A program made the translations under genes and the position numbers. Shown in pieces: positions 1 through 7,640 of a stretch of 55,801 bases of DNA. A model generated the notes under the pieces. The model saw nothing but the letters and a program-made list of their open reading frames with translations. It was not told the origin of the DNA and made no database searches. This DNA is from CAYUPY01 sp964446595 (GTDB lineage: Bacteria > Patescibacteriota > Dojkabacteria > J137 > JAEUSD01). Each line of letters begins with the position of its first letter. Position 1 is the first letter of the stretch. The stretch is taken from the NCBI GenBank assembly GCA_964446595.1, contig CAYUPY010000003.1:1-55801 (forward strand), written 5' to 3'.

Positions 1-361
1 TAAATTCATTTCCTTCAATTTTAGTTGGCATTAATAGTAATACTAATAATGCAATATTAACAACAGGAATAAACGCTAATAGGATAAATAGAGGATGATA
101 TCCGGCATCTCTTAGTCTTCTGACAGCAATTGCTACGGATGGTAACAAAAGTGCTAAGTTAACTAGACTAATTAGACAGTTGAAAAGTAATCCGAAAACA
201 TCAGCAATAACTGTAAAGAATCCAGCAACGAAACCTAATGCTAATGAGATTCCGATCATTATTAGGACAAAATACCAATACTGACGTCTGCCAGCGAAGC
301 CGTCAAAGTCAACATAGTGATTCTTAATTACGTCAATGAAGTATTTTTGAATAAAGTCCAT
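1..361 (-). CDS. DUF805 family membrane protein (C-terminus beyond window)
   Basis: The minus-strand frame opens at ATG 359-361 and is still open at base 1, so only about 120 N-terminal residues are visible. The start reads MDFIQKYFIDVIKNHYVDF, followed by FDGFAGRRQYWYF, a long hydrophobic stretch, VRRLRDAGYHPLF and another hydrophobic helix. The GR-x-YW block near residue 27 and the RRLRDAG block between helices are the hallmarks of DUF805 (YhaH-like) inner-membrane proteins, whose biochemical role is unknown. It lies 36 bp downstream of the small hypothetical gene and may be the last member of the gatCA-containing series. Confidence 0.75.
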   Translation of the reverse strand, partial: MDFIQKYFIDVIKNHYVDFDGFAGRRQYWYFVLIMIGISLALGFVAGFFTVIADVFGLLFNCLISLVNLALLLPSVAIAVRRLRDAGYHPLFILLAFIPVVNIALLVLLLMPTKIEGNEF

Positions 362-397
362 AAAGGTTGTTTAAGAAATTAAGTAAGTGATTGTAGC

Positions 398-700
398 TTA
401 TGCTTCGGCTTCAGCCAACTGTTCTAGTGCTTTCACTGCAGCTTGTTTGTCCCAATTTTGGGTTAGAGTCTTCCAGGCAAGGTTGAAAGCTGGGTCTACA
501 TCATCACTTGCATATTTTGTCTGGCGCATATAGTCGATGGCGTCACATAGGCATTCAGCAGAAACTGAAGGATTCTCTGCAAATGCTTCCTCGATGGTCT
601 GACGTAGCGCAGGCCCCACAGCAAGAATGCTAAACCCAGGAAAAAACTGCTTAAGTTCGTAATAAAACCTTGACTGTTTGCCAGCGAAAGCATCCTCCAC
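398..700 (-). CDS. Hypothetical acidic helical protein, 100 aa
   Basis: This is a 100-residue soluble protein that I do not recognise. It has no signal peptide or membrane helix. Composition is Ala/Glu rich with two Cys (ECLCDAID near residue 50), and the predicted character is alpha-helical. It starts 11 bp after the gatA stop in the same direction, so it is probably co-transcribed with gatC-gatA, which supports it being real. There is no evidence that it acts with the amidotransferase; the gatB subunit is not in the window. Confidence 0.6.
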   Translation of the reverse strand: MEDAFAGKQSRFYYELKQFFPGFSILAVGPALRQTIEEAFAENPSVSAECLCDAIDYMRQTKYASDDVDPAFNLAWKTLTQNWDKQAAVKALEQLAEAEA

Positions 701-711
701 TTCAAAACCTC

Positions 712-2139
712 CTATAGACTTGAGTAGGCAGCAGAAATTTTAAATAATTTGTCCTCTGTGAATTTCGGTGTCATAAACTGCAAGCCAATTGGCAGGCCGT
801 CTTTGTTTTCCCCGCAATTCACGCTGATACCCGGAACGCCAGTTAGGTTAGCAATTACCGTGTAGGCATCTGCCAAGTACATTGCAATCGGATCATCTGT
901 GCGCTCACCGAGCTTGAAAGCTGGTGTGGGGGAAGTAGGTCCTACAATCACATCCACTTGTGCAAAAAGCTTGTCGAGTTCTTGCGTAAGTTTAGTACGA
1001 ACTTTCGTAGCCTGTTTGTAATATGCGTCTGCATATCCAGCACTTAGGGTATAAGTTCCAATTATAACGCGGCGTTTGACCTCGTCTTCCATGTATTTGC
1101 CGCGAGTCTCAACGATGTTTTCGTAATAGTCATCTGACTCGCGGTGACCATAGCGGACACCGTCAAAGCGGGCCATATTTGAGGAGATTTCGGAAGGAAC
1201 CAATACATAGTAAGTTGCGATTCCGTATTTCAAGATTGGCAGTTCAAGCTCGACGATTTCGGCTCCAGCTTTTTGCATCGCCTCAATTGCTGCTTTAACC
1301 TTCTGCTCCACTTCTGGATCGATGCCTTGGGCGAAAAATTCGGCGGGGACTCCGACCTTTAGGCCTTTGAATGAGAATTTTTCGCCAAGCGCCTTCACAT
1401 AATCCGGCACTTCAATTTCGTAAGTGGTGGCATCACGCAGGTCTTTTCCAGCCAACACACCTTCAACAACTGCTACATCTTCCACGGTCTCCGCCAGAAC
1501 TCCGACCGTATCGAAGGAGGAAGCCATTGCAATCAAGCCATAACGAGAATTACGACCATACGTTGGCTTAAATCCAACCAAGCCGGTAAACGCTCCAGGC
1601 TGACGTACTGATCCGCCAGTATCGGTTCCCAAGGCAAACAAGCCTATCCCCGCGGCCTGAGCGGCCGCGGCACCAGAACTAGAACCACCTGGCACATGTT
1701 CTTCATTTACAGGATTCTTTGCTGGTCCAAAACCAGAGTTTTCTCCGCTTCCGCCGTAAGCAAAAGGGTCACAGTTTGTTTTCCCAATCATCACCGCTCC
1801 TGCTGCCTCAATTCGCTCCACTGCGGTGGCAGAATATGGTGCTACAAAGTCACGCAACAGCTGTGAACTGGCGGTTGTGCGAATGTCCTTCGTCATAATT
1901 ACGTCTTTCACCGTGCAAGGCACACCCGCCAAAGGACCGGGGTCTTTTCCCTCAGCCACCATGGCGTCAATCTCCGCTGCACGTTTAAGCGCATACTCTT
2001 CAGTGACCGTAATGAATGCGTTTAGTTCCTTACCACGTGTTTTTGCTAATTCTAAGTGCTGTTTGGCTAACTCAACTGCTGATACCTTGCCTGAACGTAC
2101 ATCGTTTGCTGTTTCAATTATTGATTTATTCTTACTCAT
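712..2139 (-). CDS. gatA: Aspartyl/glutamyl-tRNA amidotransferase subunit A
   Basis: GatA is the amidase subunit of GatCAB. It releases ammonia from glutamine, which is used to convert misacylated Glu-tRNAGln or Asp-tRNAAsn to the correct aminoacyl-tRNA. The 475-residue length is normal. The amidase-signature catalytic triad is complete: Lys78 (CTVKDV), the cis-Ser Ser153 (GGSSSGAAAA) and the nucleophile Ser177 (TDTGGSVRQP). It follows gatC with a 2-bp gap, so the two are translationally linked. GatB, which modifies the tRNA-bound residue, must be encoded elsewhere. Its presence implies the indirect route for Gln-tRNA and/or Asn-tRNA in this organism. Confidence 0.95.
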   Translation of the reverse strand: MSKNKSIIETANDVRSGKVSAVELAKQHLELAKTRGKELNAFITVTEEYALKRAAEIDAMVAEGKDPGPLAGVPCTVKDVIMTKDIRTTASSQLLRDFVAPYSATAVERIEAAGAVMIGKTNCDPFAYGGSGENSGFGPAKNPVNEEHVPGGSSSGAAAAQAAGIGLFALGTDTGGSVRQPGAFTGLVGFKPTYGRNSRYGLIAMASSFDTVGVLAETVEDVAVVEGVLAGKDLRDATTYEIEVPDYVKALGEKFSFKGLKVGVPAEFFAQGIDPEVEQKVKAAIEAMQKAGAEIVELELPILKYGIATYYVLVPSEISSNMARFDGVRYGHRESDDYYENIVETRGKYMEDEVKRRVIIGTYTLSAGYADAYYKQATKVRTKLTQELDKLFAQVDVIVGPTSPTPAFKLGERTDDPIAMYLADAYTVIANLTGVPGISVNCGENKDGLPIGLQFMTPKFTEDKLFKISAAYSSL

Positions 2140-2141
2140 CT

Positions 2142-2444
2142 TTAATCTTTAACTACAATTTGATTAACTTTAAAGTATCCATTTCCACTTCTCTTCTCTC
2201 CATTTAAGAAAACTTGTTGATTAGTAAGACCTTTTTGCGGTTGATCTGGCTGCAGTATCTGTCCCTGAAAATCCGCCACATGCGAAGCACGCTCTACATC
2301 ATCTACGTCAACCTCTTGCAGCTGCCCCACATAATCTAAAATGTCGGAAATCTCGGTGGCAAACTTGCCCAGCTCTTTGTCAGTTAACTTAATTCTCGCA
2401 AGGTCTGCGATCTTTTGTACTTGCTGTTTAGTGATTTTCGCCAT
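2142..2444 (-). CDS. gatC: Aspartyl/glutamyl-tRNA amidotransferase subunit C
   Basis: GatC is the small subunit that wraps around GatA and stabilises the GatCAB complex. The 100-residue protein has the family pattern: an N-terminal helix with KIADLARIKLTDKE, an acidic middle with VDVDDVERASHV, and a C-terminal NGYFKVNQIV block. It sits immediately upstream of gatA. The ATG at 2442-2444 has no Shine-Dalgarno sequence; a TATGCT element on the minus strand about 15 bases upstream could be a -10 box giving a nearly leaderless transcript, but no convincing -35 is visible. Confidence 0.93.
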   Translation of the reverse strand: MAKITKQQVQKIADLARIKLTDKELGKFATEISDILDYVGQLQEVDVDDVERASHVADFQGQILQPDQPQKGLTNQQVFLNGEKRSGNGYFKVNQIVVKD

Positions 2445-2539
2445 GAGGAGAGTTTAGCATAAGTTACACAAACAGTAATTAGCTTGAACTTAGCTAGAGT
2501 AATTGATAACTCTGACCCACAGATTTATGTTTACAAGTA

Positions 2540-2572
2540 GCCCTACTGGTCAGCTTTGCTGACCAGTAGGGC
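2540..2572. repeat. Perfect 15-bp hairpin between the RNase-like gene and gatC
   Basis: Bases 2540-2554 are the exact reverse complement of 2558-2572 with a 3-base loop (ttt). The hairpin lies 28 bp after the stop of the MBL/beta-CASP gene and 96 bp before gatC, so it could end or pause the transcript. There is no U-run on either strand, so it is not a standard intrinsic terminator. It is one of several near-perfect short-loop palindromes in this window. Confidence 0.7.
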
Positions 2573-2599
2573 CTCGTTGGTTCCCTTACAACCTGAAGA

Positions 2600-3955
2600 T
2601 TACTCCAATTCTACCTTCTCGCCACGATCAGGGATATATGGATGGTCTAGACTAATGTCTTTCATATGATCACGCATACGATCGGCACGGTCCATTTCAG
2701 CGTGGATTAGGAAGGTTTTCTTTAGCCTTGGTGTATTGTAACGCTTTAACCAATGCACGTAGTCATTAGTATCACCATGAGCAGAGAAACCACGTAAATG
2801 ATATATTCCGGCCTTCACCTGAACCTGAGTTTCATCTACTTCCACTTGAGTCTCACCTTCAATTAAAGCCCGTCCTAAAGTTTTTTCTGCCTGATATCCC
2901 ACAAAGATAAAACTATTCTTCTCATCAGAGATGTTATTCATAATATGCATTAGAATGCGTCCACCTTCGGCCATCCCGCTACCTGCAATTACAACCTGCC
3001 CTCTCTTTTTGGATAGCTTCTGCGACTTACGATGGTGGCGCACAAAACCTAGTCCAGGGAAGTTAAAGTTGGACTCCTGTGAGTGATCCAAAGCGGCACT
3101 GTAAATATCGGTTACTCTCTGAGCCATTGGGCTGTCCAGCCATACAGGTAAGTCTTCTGGTAAAGCCCCACCTTGTTTGGCTAGCTTTAGATCATTCAAA
3201 ATTTCTTGAGTACGTTGTACTGCGAAACAAGGAATATAAGCAGTGCCACCACGTTCAATTGTTTCCTTAATGATCCTTACTAATTCATTAACGGATTCGG
3301 CGCGGTTAGGGTGAGTCTCACCTCCGTATAGAGATTCCATTAATACATAGTCAACTTCACGTTTGTAGTTTGTATCAAACCCCTCAATCAGATCCTGGTT
3401 CAAACGACCAATATCTCCAGAGAAGACAACAACTTTACCGTTGTATTCAACTTCATAAGTTGCAGCACCCAAAATGTGTCCTGCAACTCGAGCAGTTACT
3501 TTGACTCCTGGTACTGGTTCAAACTCTTCATCATAATTAACTACCTTTAATGCATGCACCGCATCATCTGCATCCTTCGCATCATAAACTAGCTCTACTC
3601 TTTTAGAAAATTTCCATGGAATACCTTCTGCATAGTTATTTTCCTGAATTTTGGCGGAGTCACGCATAATAATCTCGGCAATCTGGGCTGTATGCAAAGT
3701 TGCATATACGTCACCACGATAACCATGACGGAACAACTTAGGCAATAAGCCTGTATGATCCAGGTGAGCATGGGTTAATAAAACAAAATCAATCTCTTCT
3801 GGATTGAAGTCTAGAGGCTCAAAGTTTCTTTCTTCTACAGTTGGACCCTGGTACATACCCATGTCCACTAGAAACTTAACATCGTCTGCCTCGACAAGAA
3901 AATTGGAGCCCGTAACAGTACGGGTTGCCCCCAAAAATTTAATTGAAAACGACAT
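2600..3955 (-). CDS. MBL-fold beta-CASP RNA-processing exonuclease-like protein
   Basis: This is a metallo-beta-lactamase fold hydrolase of the beta-CASP/YSH1 (COG1236) group, whose characterised members are RNA endo- or exonucleases. Visible motifs are the zinc site THAHLDHTG, the second-His region VAGHILGAATYEV, SGDIG, the beta-CASP GSGMAEGGRILMH block and the C-terminal RMMBL motif FSAHGDTNDYV. No KH domain is seen. The ATG at 3953-3955 gives a typical MSFSIKFLGATRTVTGS start; an in-frame TTG at 3968-3970 would add five residues. It follows the anchored propeller-like protein by about 48 bp on the same strand. The substrate cannot be told from sequence. Confidence 0.88.
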   Translation of the reverse strand: MSFSIKFLGATRTVTGSNFLVEADDVKFLVDMGMYQGPTVEERNFEPLDFNPEEIDFVLLTHAHLDHTGLLPKLFRHGYRGDVYATLHTAQIAEIIMRDSAKIQENNYAEGIPWKFSKRVELVYDAKDADDAVHALKVVNYDEEFEPVPGVKVTARVAGHILGAATYEVEYNGKVVVFSGDIGRLNQDLIEGFDTNYKREVDYVLMESLYGGETHPNRAESVNELVRIIKETIERGGTAYIPCFAVQRTQEILNDLKLAKQGGALPEDLPVWLDSPMAQRVTDIYSAALDHSQESNFNFPGLGFVRHHRKSQKLSKKRGQVVIAGSGMAEGGRILMHIMNNISDEKNSFIFVGYQAEKTLGRALIEGETQVEVDETQVQVKAGIYHLRGFSAHGDTNDYVHWLKRYNTPRLKKTFLIHAEMDRADRMRDHMKDISLDHPYIPDRGEKVELE

Positions 3956-3995
3956 AATTTTTCGTTTCAAAAATAAAATATGTTTTTTCGTTTTG

Positions 3996-4026
3996 GCGGC
4001 GTGCTACTCTTCTTCTAGCACGCCGC
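3996..4026. repeat. 11-bp hairpin overlapping a stop codon
   Basis: Bases 3996-4006 pair perfectly with 4016-4026 across a 9-base loop. The minus-strand stop codon of the upstream gene (4004-4006) lies inside the 3' arm. On the minus strand the hairpin is followed by CAAAACGAAAAAA rather than U's, so termination is uncertain; pausing, RNA protection or coupling to the downstream RNase-like gene are alternatives. Confidence 0.6.
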
Positions 4027-5188
4027 GATAACTTAAATCTGGATAGTTGAAGGCTTCAGTCACCTCATCAAAATCACCCTCACTAACTCTTACCCAACTA
4101 AAAACAGTTGAGTTTGGAGTTCTTTCTTCAACTAGTTTTAACAAAACAGCACCGTCTCGACATTCAACAGAATTACTATCGACTGTATTGCGGTTACTGG
4201 AAAGTCTGCTGAAAATTTCTGTACTGATTTCCGATACAGGGTCGTATGATTCTACTTTAGTTCCACTCTCAGCAGTTGACAATAGCATATAAGCTAAGGT
4301 GTCTGTACTACGACATAAGAATTCGTATCTGCCAGTTTGATTAATTAATGTTAATTCACTCGTCTCTAAATTCAGTTGTGCTGTAATTATAGCACCATCA
4401 GCATTTTTCCCGCTCACATATATCTCGTTTCTGCCAAAGCCAAGATTTACTGCGGAAACTTCTGCAAATAAATCGAGTTGATCGCTCGTTAGAGTTGCCA
4501 CTAAGTTACTACCTTCATTTTGAGCTGCACTTTGGTAAATATTATAAGCTATCACACCGTTACCCAGAGGTTGGGTAGTAACATACCTATCACTAAAGTA
4601 ATCACTTAACTCCCCCTGTACCTGGAAAATTTTACGTAGCTCAGAATTCTTTAAGTCGTAGCGATGCATCCATTTATTAGCCCCACTTCCTTGGGTGAAT
4701 ACAATCGTGGAATTGGTTTCCCAGAAGTAATTATCTATACCTGCTTCTGACTCAGCAAACGAAGTTAAAGTTTGCCAATTAGCCCGACTAGGGGTGTATA
4801 GGAGTAGATCATCCTTAGCTCCCTCACGCACCTTCCCTATTACGCTTACGTAATCTTGACCAGGTGACCATTTAATCTCCCGCCAATCTTGATTATCTAA
4901 ATCTATAGTTGACTCCAGTTCCAGCTCTACTGAACCCTCTCGTTCAGTACCAAGCAGATCAAGCATTCTTTTGTCCGTAATACCTGCATATTGAAAATTA
5001 CGATCAATCAAGATTTGGGTATTTGCAGTACTGGTAGTGATACTACTGCTACTATTATTGCCTCCATTACCGTTCATGATAGGGGAAGAGGGAAAGAATA
5101 AGGCTAAGCTTAAAATACAGAGTAAACTGACAACAAAGAGTGCAGCCAATCCAATCCCAATGTTTTTAAAGGCAATTACTTTCGGCAT
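4004..5188 (-). CDS. Membrane-anchored extracytoplasmic protein, possibly beta-propeller
   Basis: The 394-residue protein has a hydrophobic helix at residues 11-34, then a Gly/Asn/Ser/Thr linker (about 38-56) and an extracytoplasmic domain to the end. That domain has repeating beta-type segments such as WREIKWSPGQDYVSVIG and DLLLYTP, reminiscent of TolB/DPP-IV-like propeller blades, but I cannot assign a family. No catalytic motif is obvious. It starts 19 bp after the preceding anchored protein on the same strand, so both are probably co-expressed envelope proteins. The function is unknown. Confidence 0.75.
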   Translation of the reverse strand: MPKVIAFKNIGIGLAALFVVSLLCILSLALFFPSSPIMNGNGGNNSSSSITTSTANTQILIDRNFQYAGITDKRMLDLLGTEREGSVELELESTIDLDNQDWREIKWSPGQDYVSVIGKVREGAKDDLLLYTPSRANWQTLTSFAESEAGIDNYFWETNSTIVFTQGSGANKWMHRYDLKNSELRKIFQVQGELSDYFSDRYVTTQPLGNGVIAYNIYQSAAQNEGSNLVATLTSDQLDLFAEVSAVNLGFGRNEIYVSGKNADGAIITAQLNLETSELTLINQTGRYEFLCRSTDTLAYMLLSTAESGTKVESYDPVSEISTEIFSRLSSNRNTVDSNSVECRDGAVLLKLVEERTPNSTVFSWVRVSEGDFDEVTEAFNYPDLSYRGVLEEE

Positions 5189-5206
5189 CGATTTAGTCTA
5201 GCATGA

Positions 5207-5773
5207 TCAAAGCTGAAAAATAAGTTCGATCAGTTTAACTCCGGTCTGAAAAGTCTCAGCTAGAGTATCATGTTCCGTAATGTGAATTGTTACTTCCAAA
5301 CCAGCGTTATCGCAGGCATAGGCCATCCTAATTACATCCCCTCTTTTACCTATTATGGCTACATTTTCTAAATTTGGTTCTAGGTCAACCAGATTGCCAC
5401 AAAATTCCTTTACGTTGGTAGCTGCATAGTCAGGAGTGAACATTACATCTGGATAGGACGCGTCTAAACCTGAAGAGTAGTCACGCAGAGTTGTTGTATC
5501 TGGGGCAAAAAGATATGCCCGGTCAAAGTCTATCAATACATTCGTATCTGCGGGGTAAATGAGGGCTGCAACCGATATGTTTTTCCCTGACCCACCGAAA
5601 AGTGTGGTGTCTAAGTAAGTATCGCTAACGAAGTAGTTAATGACAAATGGGGCGATTGACCCTAAAAGAATTAACGACACTATTACAGTGAGGATGTTGC
5701 GCACACTAAAATATTTTTTAAATCGGGTGCGCAACACATCCCCCAAGCGTCGGTGAGTGTACTTAATTTGCAT
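5207..5773 (-). CDS. Single-pass membrane protein, weakly SanA/YdcF (DUF218)-like
   Basis: The ATG at 5771-5773 overlaps the transketolase stop codon in a TAATG arrangement, which favours this start (188 aa, MQIKYTHRRLGDVLR) over an in-frame start 60 bases upstream. A hydrophobic helix lies at about residues 28-48 and the rest is predicted outside. The order of blocks (DRAYLFAPDTTTLRDYSSG, then VAIIGKRGDVIRMAYACDNA) recalls the SanA/ElyC/YdcF fold used in envelope-related processes. The match is faint and the usual Glu-Asn-Thr signature is not clear. The function should be treated as unknown. Confidence 0.65.
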   Translation of the reverse strand: MQIKYTHRRLGDVLRTRFKKYFSVRNILTVIVSLILLGSIAPFVINYFVSDTYLDTTLFGGSGKNISVAALIYPADTNVLIDFDRAYLFAPDTTTLRDYSSGLDASYPDVMFTPDYAATNVKEFCGNLVDLEPNLENVAIIGKRGDVIRMAYACDNAGLEVTIHITEHDTLAETFQTGVKLIELIFQL

Positions 5774-6735
5774 TACAACAAAGAATGACAGGCAGATAAG
5801 ATGTTTTCTACAGTTAGGCCTCTGCTCTGCCATAGCTCTTCGCTTGACTTCGCCGTCTCGCCAAATGTATCTTCCACCCCTATCATCTGCATTTTAAAGT
5901 CAACTTTGTGCTGAAGGAGTGTTTCCGCAATTGCGCTGCCCAGGCCGCCGGCACGTTGATGCTCTTCTACGGTAATTACCCGGCCGGTGGCCTGGGCAGC
6001 CTCCACAACACCAGCCACATCCAAGGGCTTAATGGTATGTATGTTGGCGACTGAGAAATGAAACCCCTTTTCTACAAGTTGCGCACTGGCCTGAAGAGCT
6101 AGATCTACCATATAGCCACAGGCGAAAATTACGCCATCACCGCCGCCGCGCAGCCTTTGCAGCTCCCCAAATCGCGGCGGCTGGTAAATACTTTTATCTA
6201 CAAGAGGATGACTTTCTAAGTCAGGTGCTGCTGAGCGTCCAATTCTAAGATAAACTGCTCCATCAATTTCAGCAATTTCCTGAGCAAATTGTTTTGTTTG
6301 ATGATAATCAGCTGGCACAACTACCTGCATATTGGGCAGAGTCCGCATAATAGCGATGTCTTCTAGAGCTTGAATTTGAATTCCATCAGCGGCAAAACTA
6401 AAGCCACCATGGGAAGAGACTATCTTCACAGGCGCGTTCATAATACAAATGGAAGTACGTATCTGATCAAGATTGCGCATTGGCTGAAAAGAGGAAAAAG
6501 AACCAATATACGGAATCTTACCGCTTAGTGCTAACCCTGCAGCAATACCAGCCATATTTTGTTCAGCAATCCCTACCTCTATAAATCTTTCGGGATACCT
6601 TTGAGCGAAGGCTACCATCTTTACTGAGCTGGCTAAATCCGCAGTAAGTGCAATTACGTCCTTATTTCTATGACCTAATTCTAATAAACCGTCACCAAAT
6701 CCGTCACGAATGGTTTTTTCTTTTGATTCTCCCAT
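5773..6735 (-). CDS. Transketolase, C-terminal subunit (split form)
   Basis: This subunit carries the pyrimidine-binding and C-terminal domains of transketolase (COG3958 type, 320 aa). With the N-terminal subunit encoded just upstream (4-bp gap) it should move two-carbon units between sugar phosphates in the non-oxidative pentose phosphate pathway. The catalytic Glu58 lies in GIAEQNMAGIAAGLA. Further markers are FSSFQPMRNLDQIR, ADGIQIQALEDIA, VPADYHQTKQ and the C-terminal VEEHQRAGGLGSAIAE. Split transketolases are common in archaea and many small-genome bacteria. The gene also contains an 18-bp quasi-palindrome at 5935-6000. Confidence 0.93.
   Translation of the reverse strand: MGESKEKTIRDGFGDGLLELGHRNKDVIALTADLASSVKMVAFAQRYPERFIEVGIAEQNMAGIAAGLALSGKIPYIGSFSSFQPMRNLDQIRTSICIMNAPVKIVSSHGGFSFAADGIQIQALEDIAIMRTLPNMQVVVPADYHQTKQFAQEIAEIDGAVYLRIGRSAAPDLESHPLVDKSIYQPPRFGELQRLRGGGDGVIFACGYMVDLALQASAQLVEKGFHFSVANIHTIKPLDVAGVVEAAQATGRVITVEEHQRAGGLGSAIAETLLQHKVDFKMQMIGVEDTFGETAKSSEELWQSRGLTVENILSACHSLL
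5935..6000. repeat. 18-bp quasi-palindrome inside the transketolase gene
   Basis: Bases 5935-5952 pair with 5983-6000 with one G/T-type mismatch and a 30-base loop. Both arms lie in coding sequence: the first-transcribed arm encodes the EAAQATGRV region and the second the RAGGLGSAIAE motif. The frame is intact. Confidence 0.6.
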
Positions 6736-6739
6736 AATC

Positions 6740-7600
6740 TTACAAGTCCTTATCTAACTGATCTAATTCGGCGAGGCCCTGCGCCAATTCTTCGTCGTTT
6801 GGAGCTTTTCCATGCCACTGCCATTTATTTTCCATAAAGCTAACCCCTTTGCCAGGAATCGTATTAGCTATAATTATTGTAGGTTTATGTTGTACAAGTG
6901 TCGTCTTCCCTAGGGCGAAGGCTATTTGTTCATAATCATGACCATCAATCTCCAGTACATTCCACCCAAAAGCCTCAAACTTACGATTAACCGGTTCTAA
7001 GGGCATGATATTCTTCGTATCATCAGAAAGCTGGATACCATTATTGTCTAAAATTACCACGAGCTCATTCAGCCGTTCTTTAGCCGCAAACATAATGGCT
7101 TCCCAAGTTTGCCCTTCATTAAGCTCGCCGTCACTCACAATGCAGTAAGTACGAAATGGGGGTTTAGCTATCGAGCCTATATTTTCACGACGGAACCTAG
7201 ATTCTAAGGCGAACCCGCAGGCCACCGAAAAACCCTGGCCAAGAGAACCTCCTGTCGTTTCTACCCCTATGTCTAGGTTGCGAAAAGCATGACCCTGTAA
7301 CAGAGAGCCGAATTGGCGCGAGGTTTTCAATTCTGATTTTGCAAAGAAACCTCGCGCCGCCAGCACAGCATACAATCCCGGCACTTGGTGTGCCGGTGAT
7401 AGCACAAACTTATCACGATCTTCTTTTGCAGGGTTGGCTGGATCAACATTTAAATGCTTAAAGTATAAATAGACTAATATATCAGCAATACCCATAGCCC
7501 CTCCAGGATGACCGGATCCAGCAGCGTGAACTAACTTAAGAATATCTTTTCTTACCTCGTTAGCTATTGCCGGTAAATTGTAAGTTGTCGATTTAGACAT
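6740..7600 (-). CDS. Transketolase, N-terminal subunit (split form)
   Basis: This is the thiamine-diphosphate-binding half of transketolase (COG3959 type). The likely start is ATG 7598-7600 (MSKSTTYNLPAIANEVRKD), because an ATG 90 bases upstream would overlap the preceding gene and add an unrelated tail. Motifs are HAAGSGHPGGAMGIADIL, SPAHQVPGLYAVLAARG, GGSLGQGFSVACG and the ThDP motif SDGELNEGQ..DNNG. The usual GDG is SDG here; the metal-binding Asp is kept. The gap to the C-terminal subunit is 4 bp, so the two are expected to be made together. Confidence 0.92.
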   Translation of the reverse strand: MSKSTTYNLPAIANEVRKDILKLVHAAGSGHPGGAMGIADILVYLYFKHLNVDPANPAKEDRDKFVLSPAHQVPGLYAVLAARGFFAKSELKTSRQFGSLLQGHAFRNLDIGVETTGGSLGQGFSVACGFALESRFRRENIGSIAKPPFRTYCIVSDGELNEGQTWEAIMFAAKERLNELVVILDNNGIQLSDDTKNIMPLEPVNRKFEAFGWNVLEIDGHDYEQIAFALGKTTLVQHKPTIIIANTIPGKGVSFMENKWQWHGKAPNDEELAQGLAELDQLDKDL

Positions 7601-7640
7601 TTTAGATGTTATAAATTTAGGCGAACCGAAAGACGGGAAT

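Noticed and set aside
2540..4026. Hairpins at 2540-2572 and 3996-4026 as standard intrinsic terminators
   Set aside because: Neither is followed by a U-tract on the coding strand, so they are listed as hairpins only.
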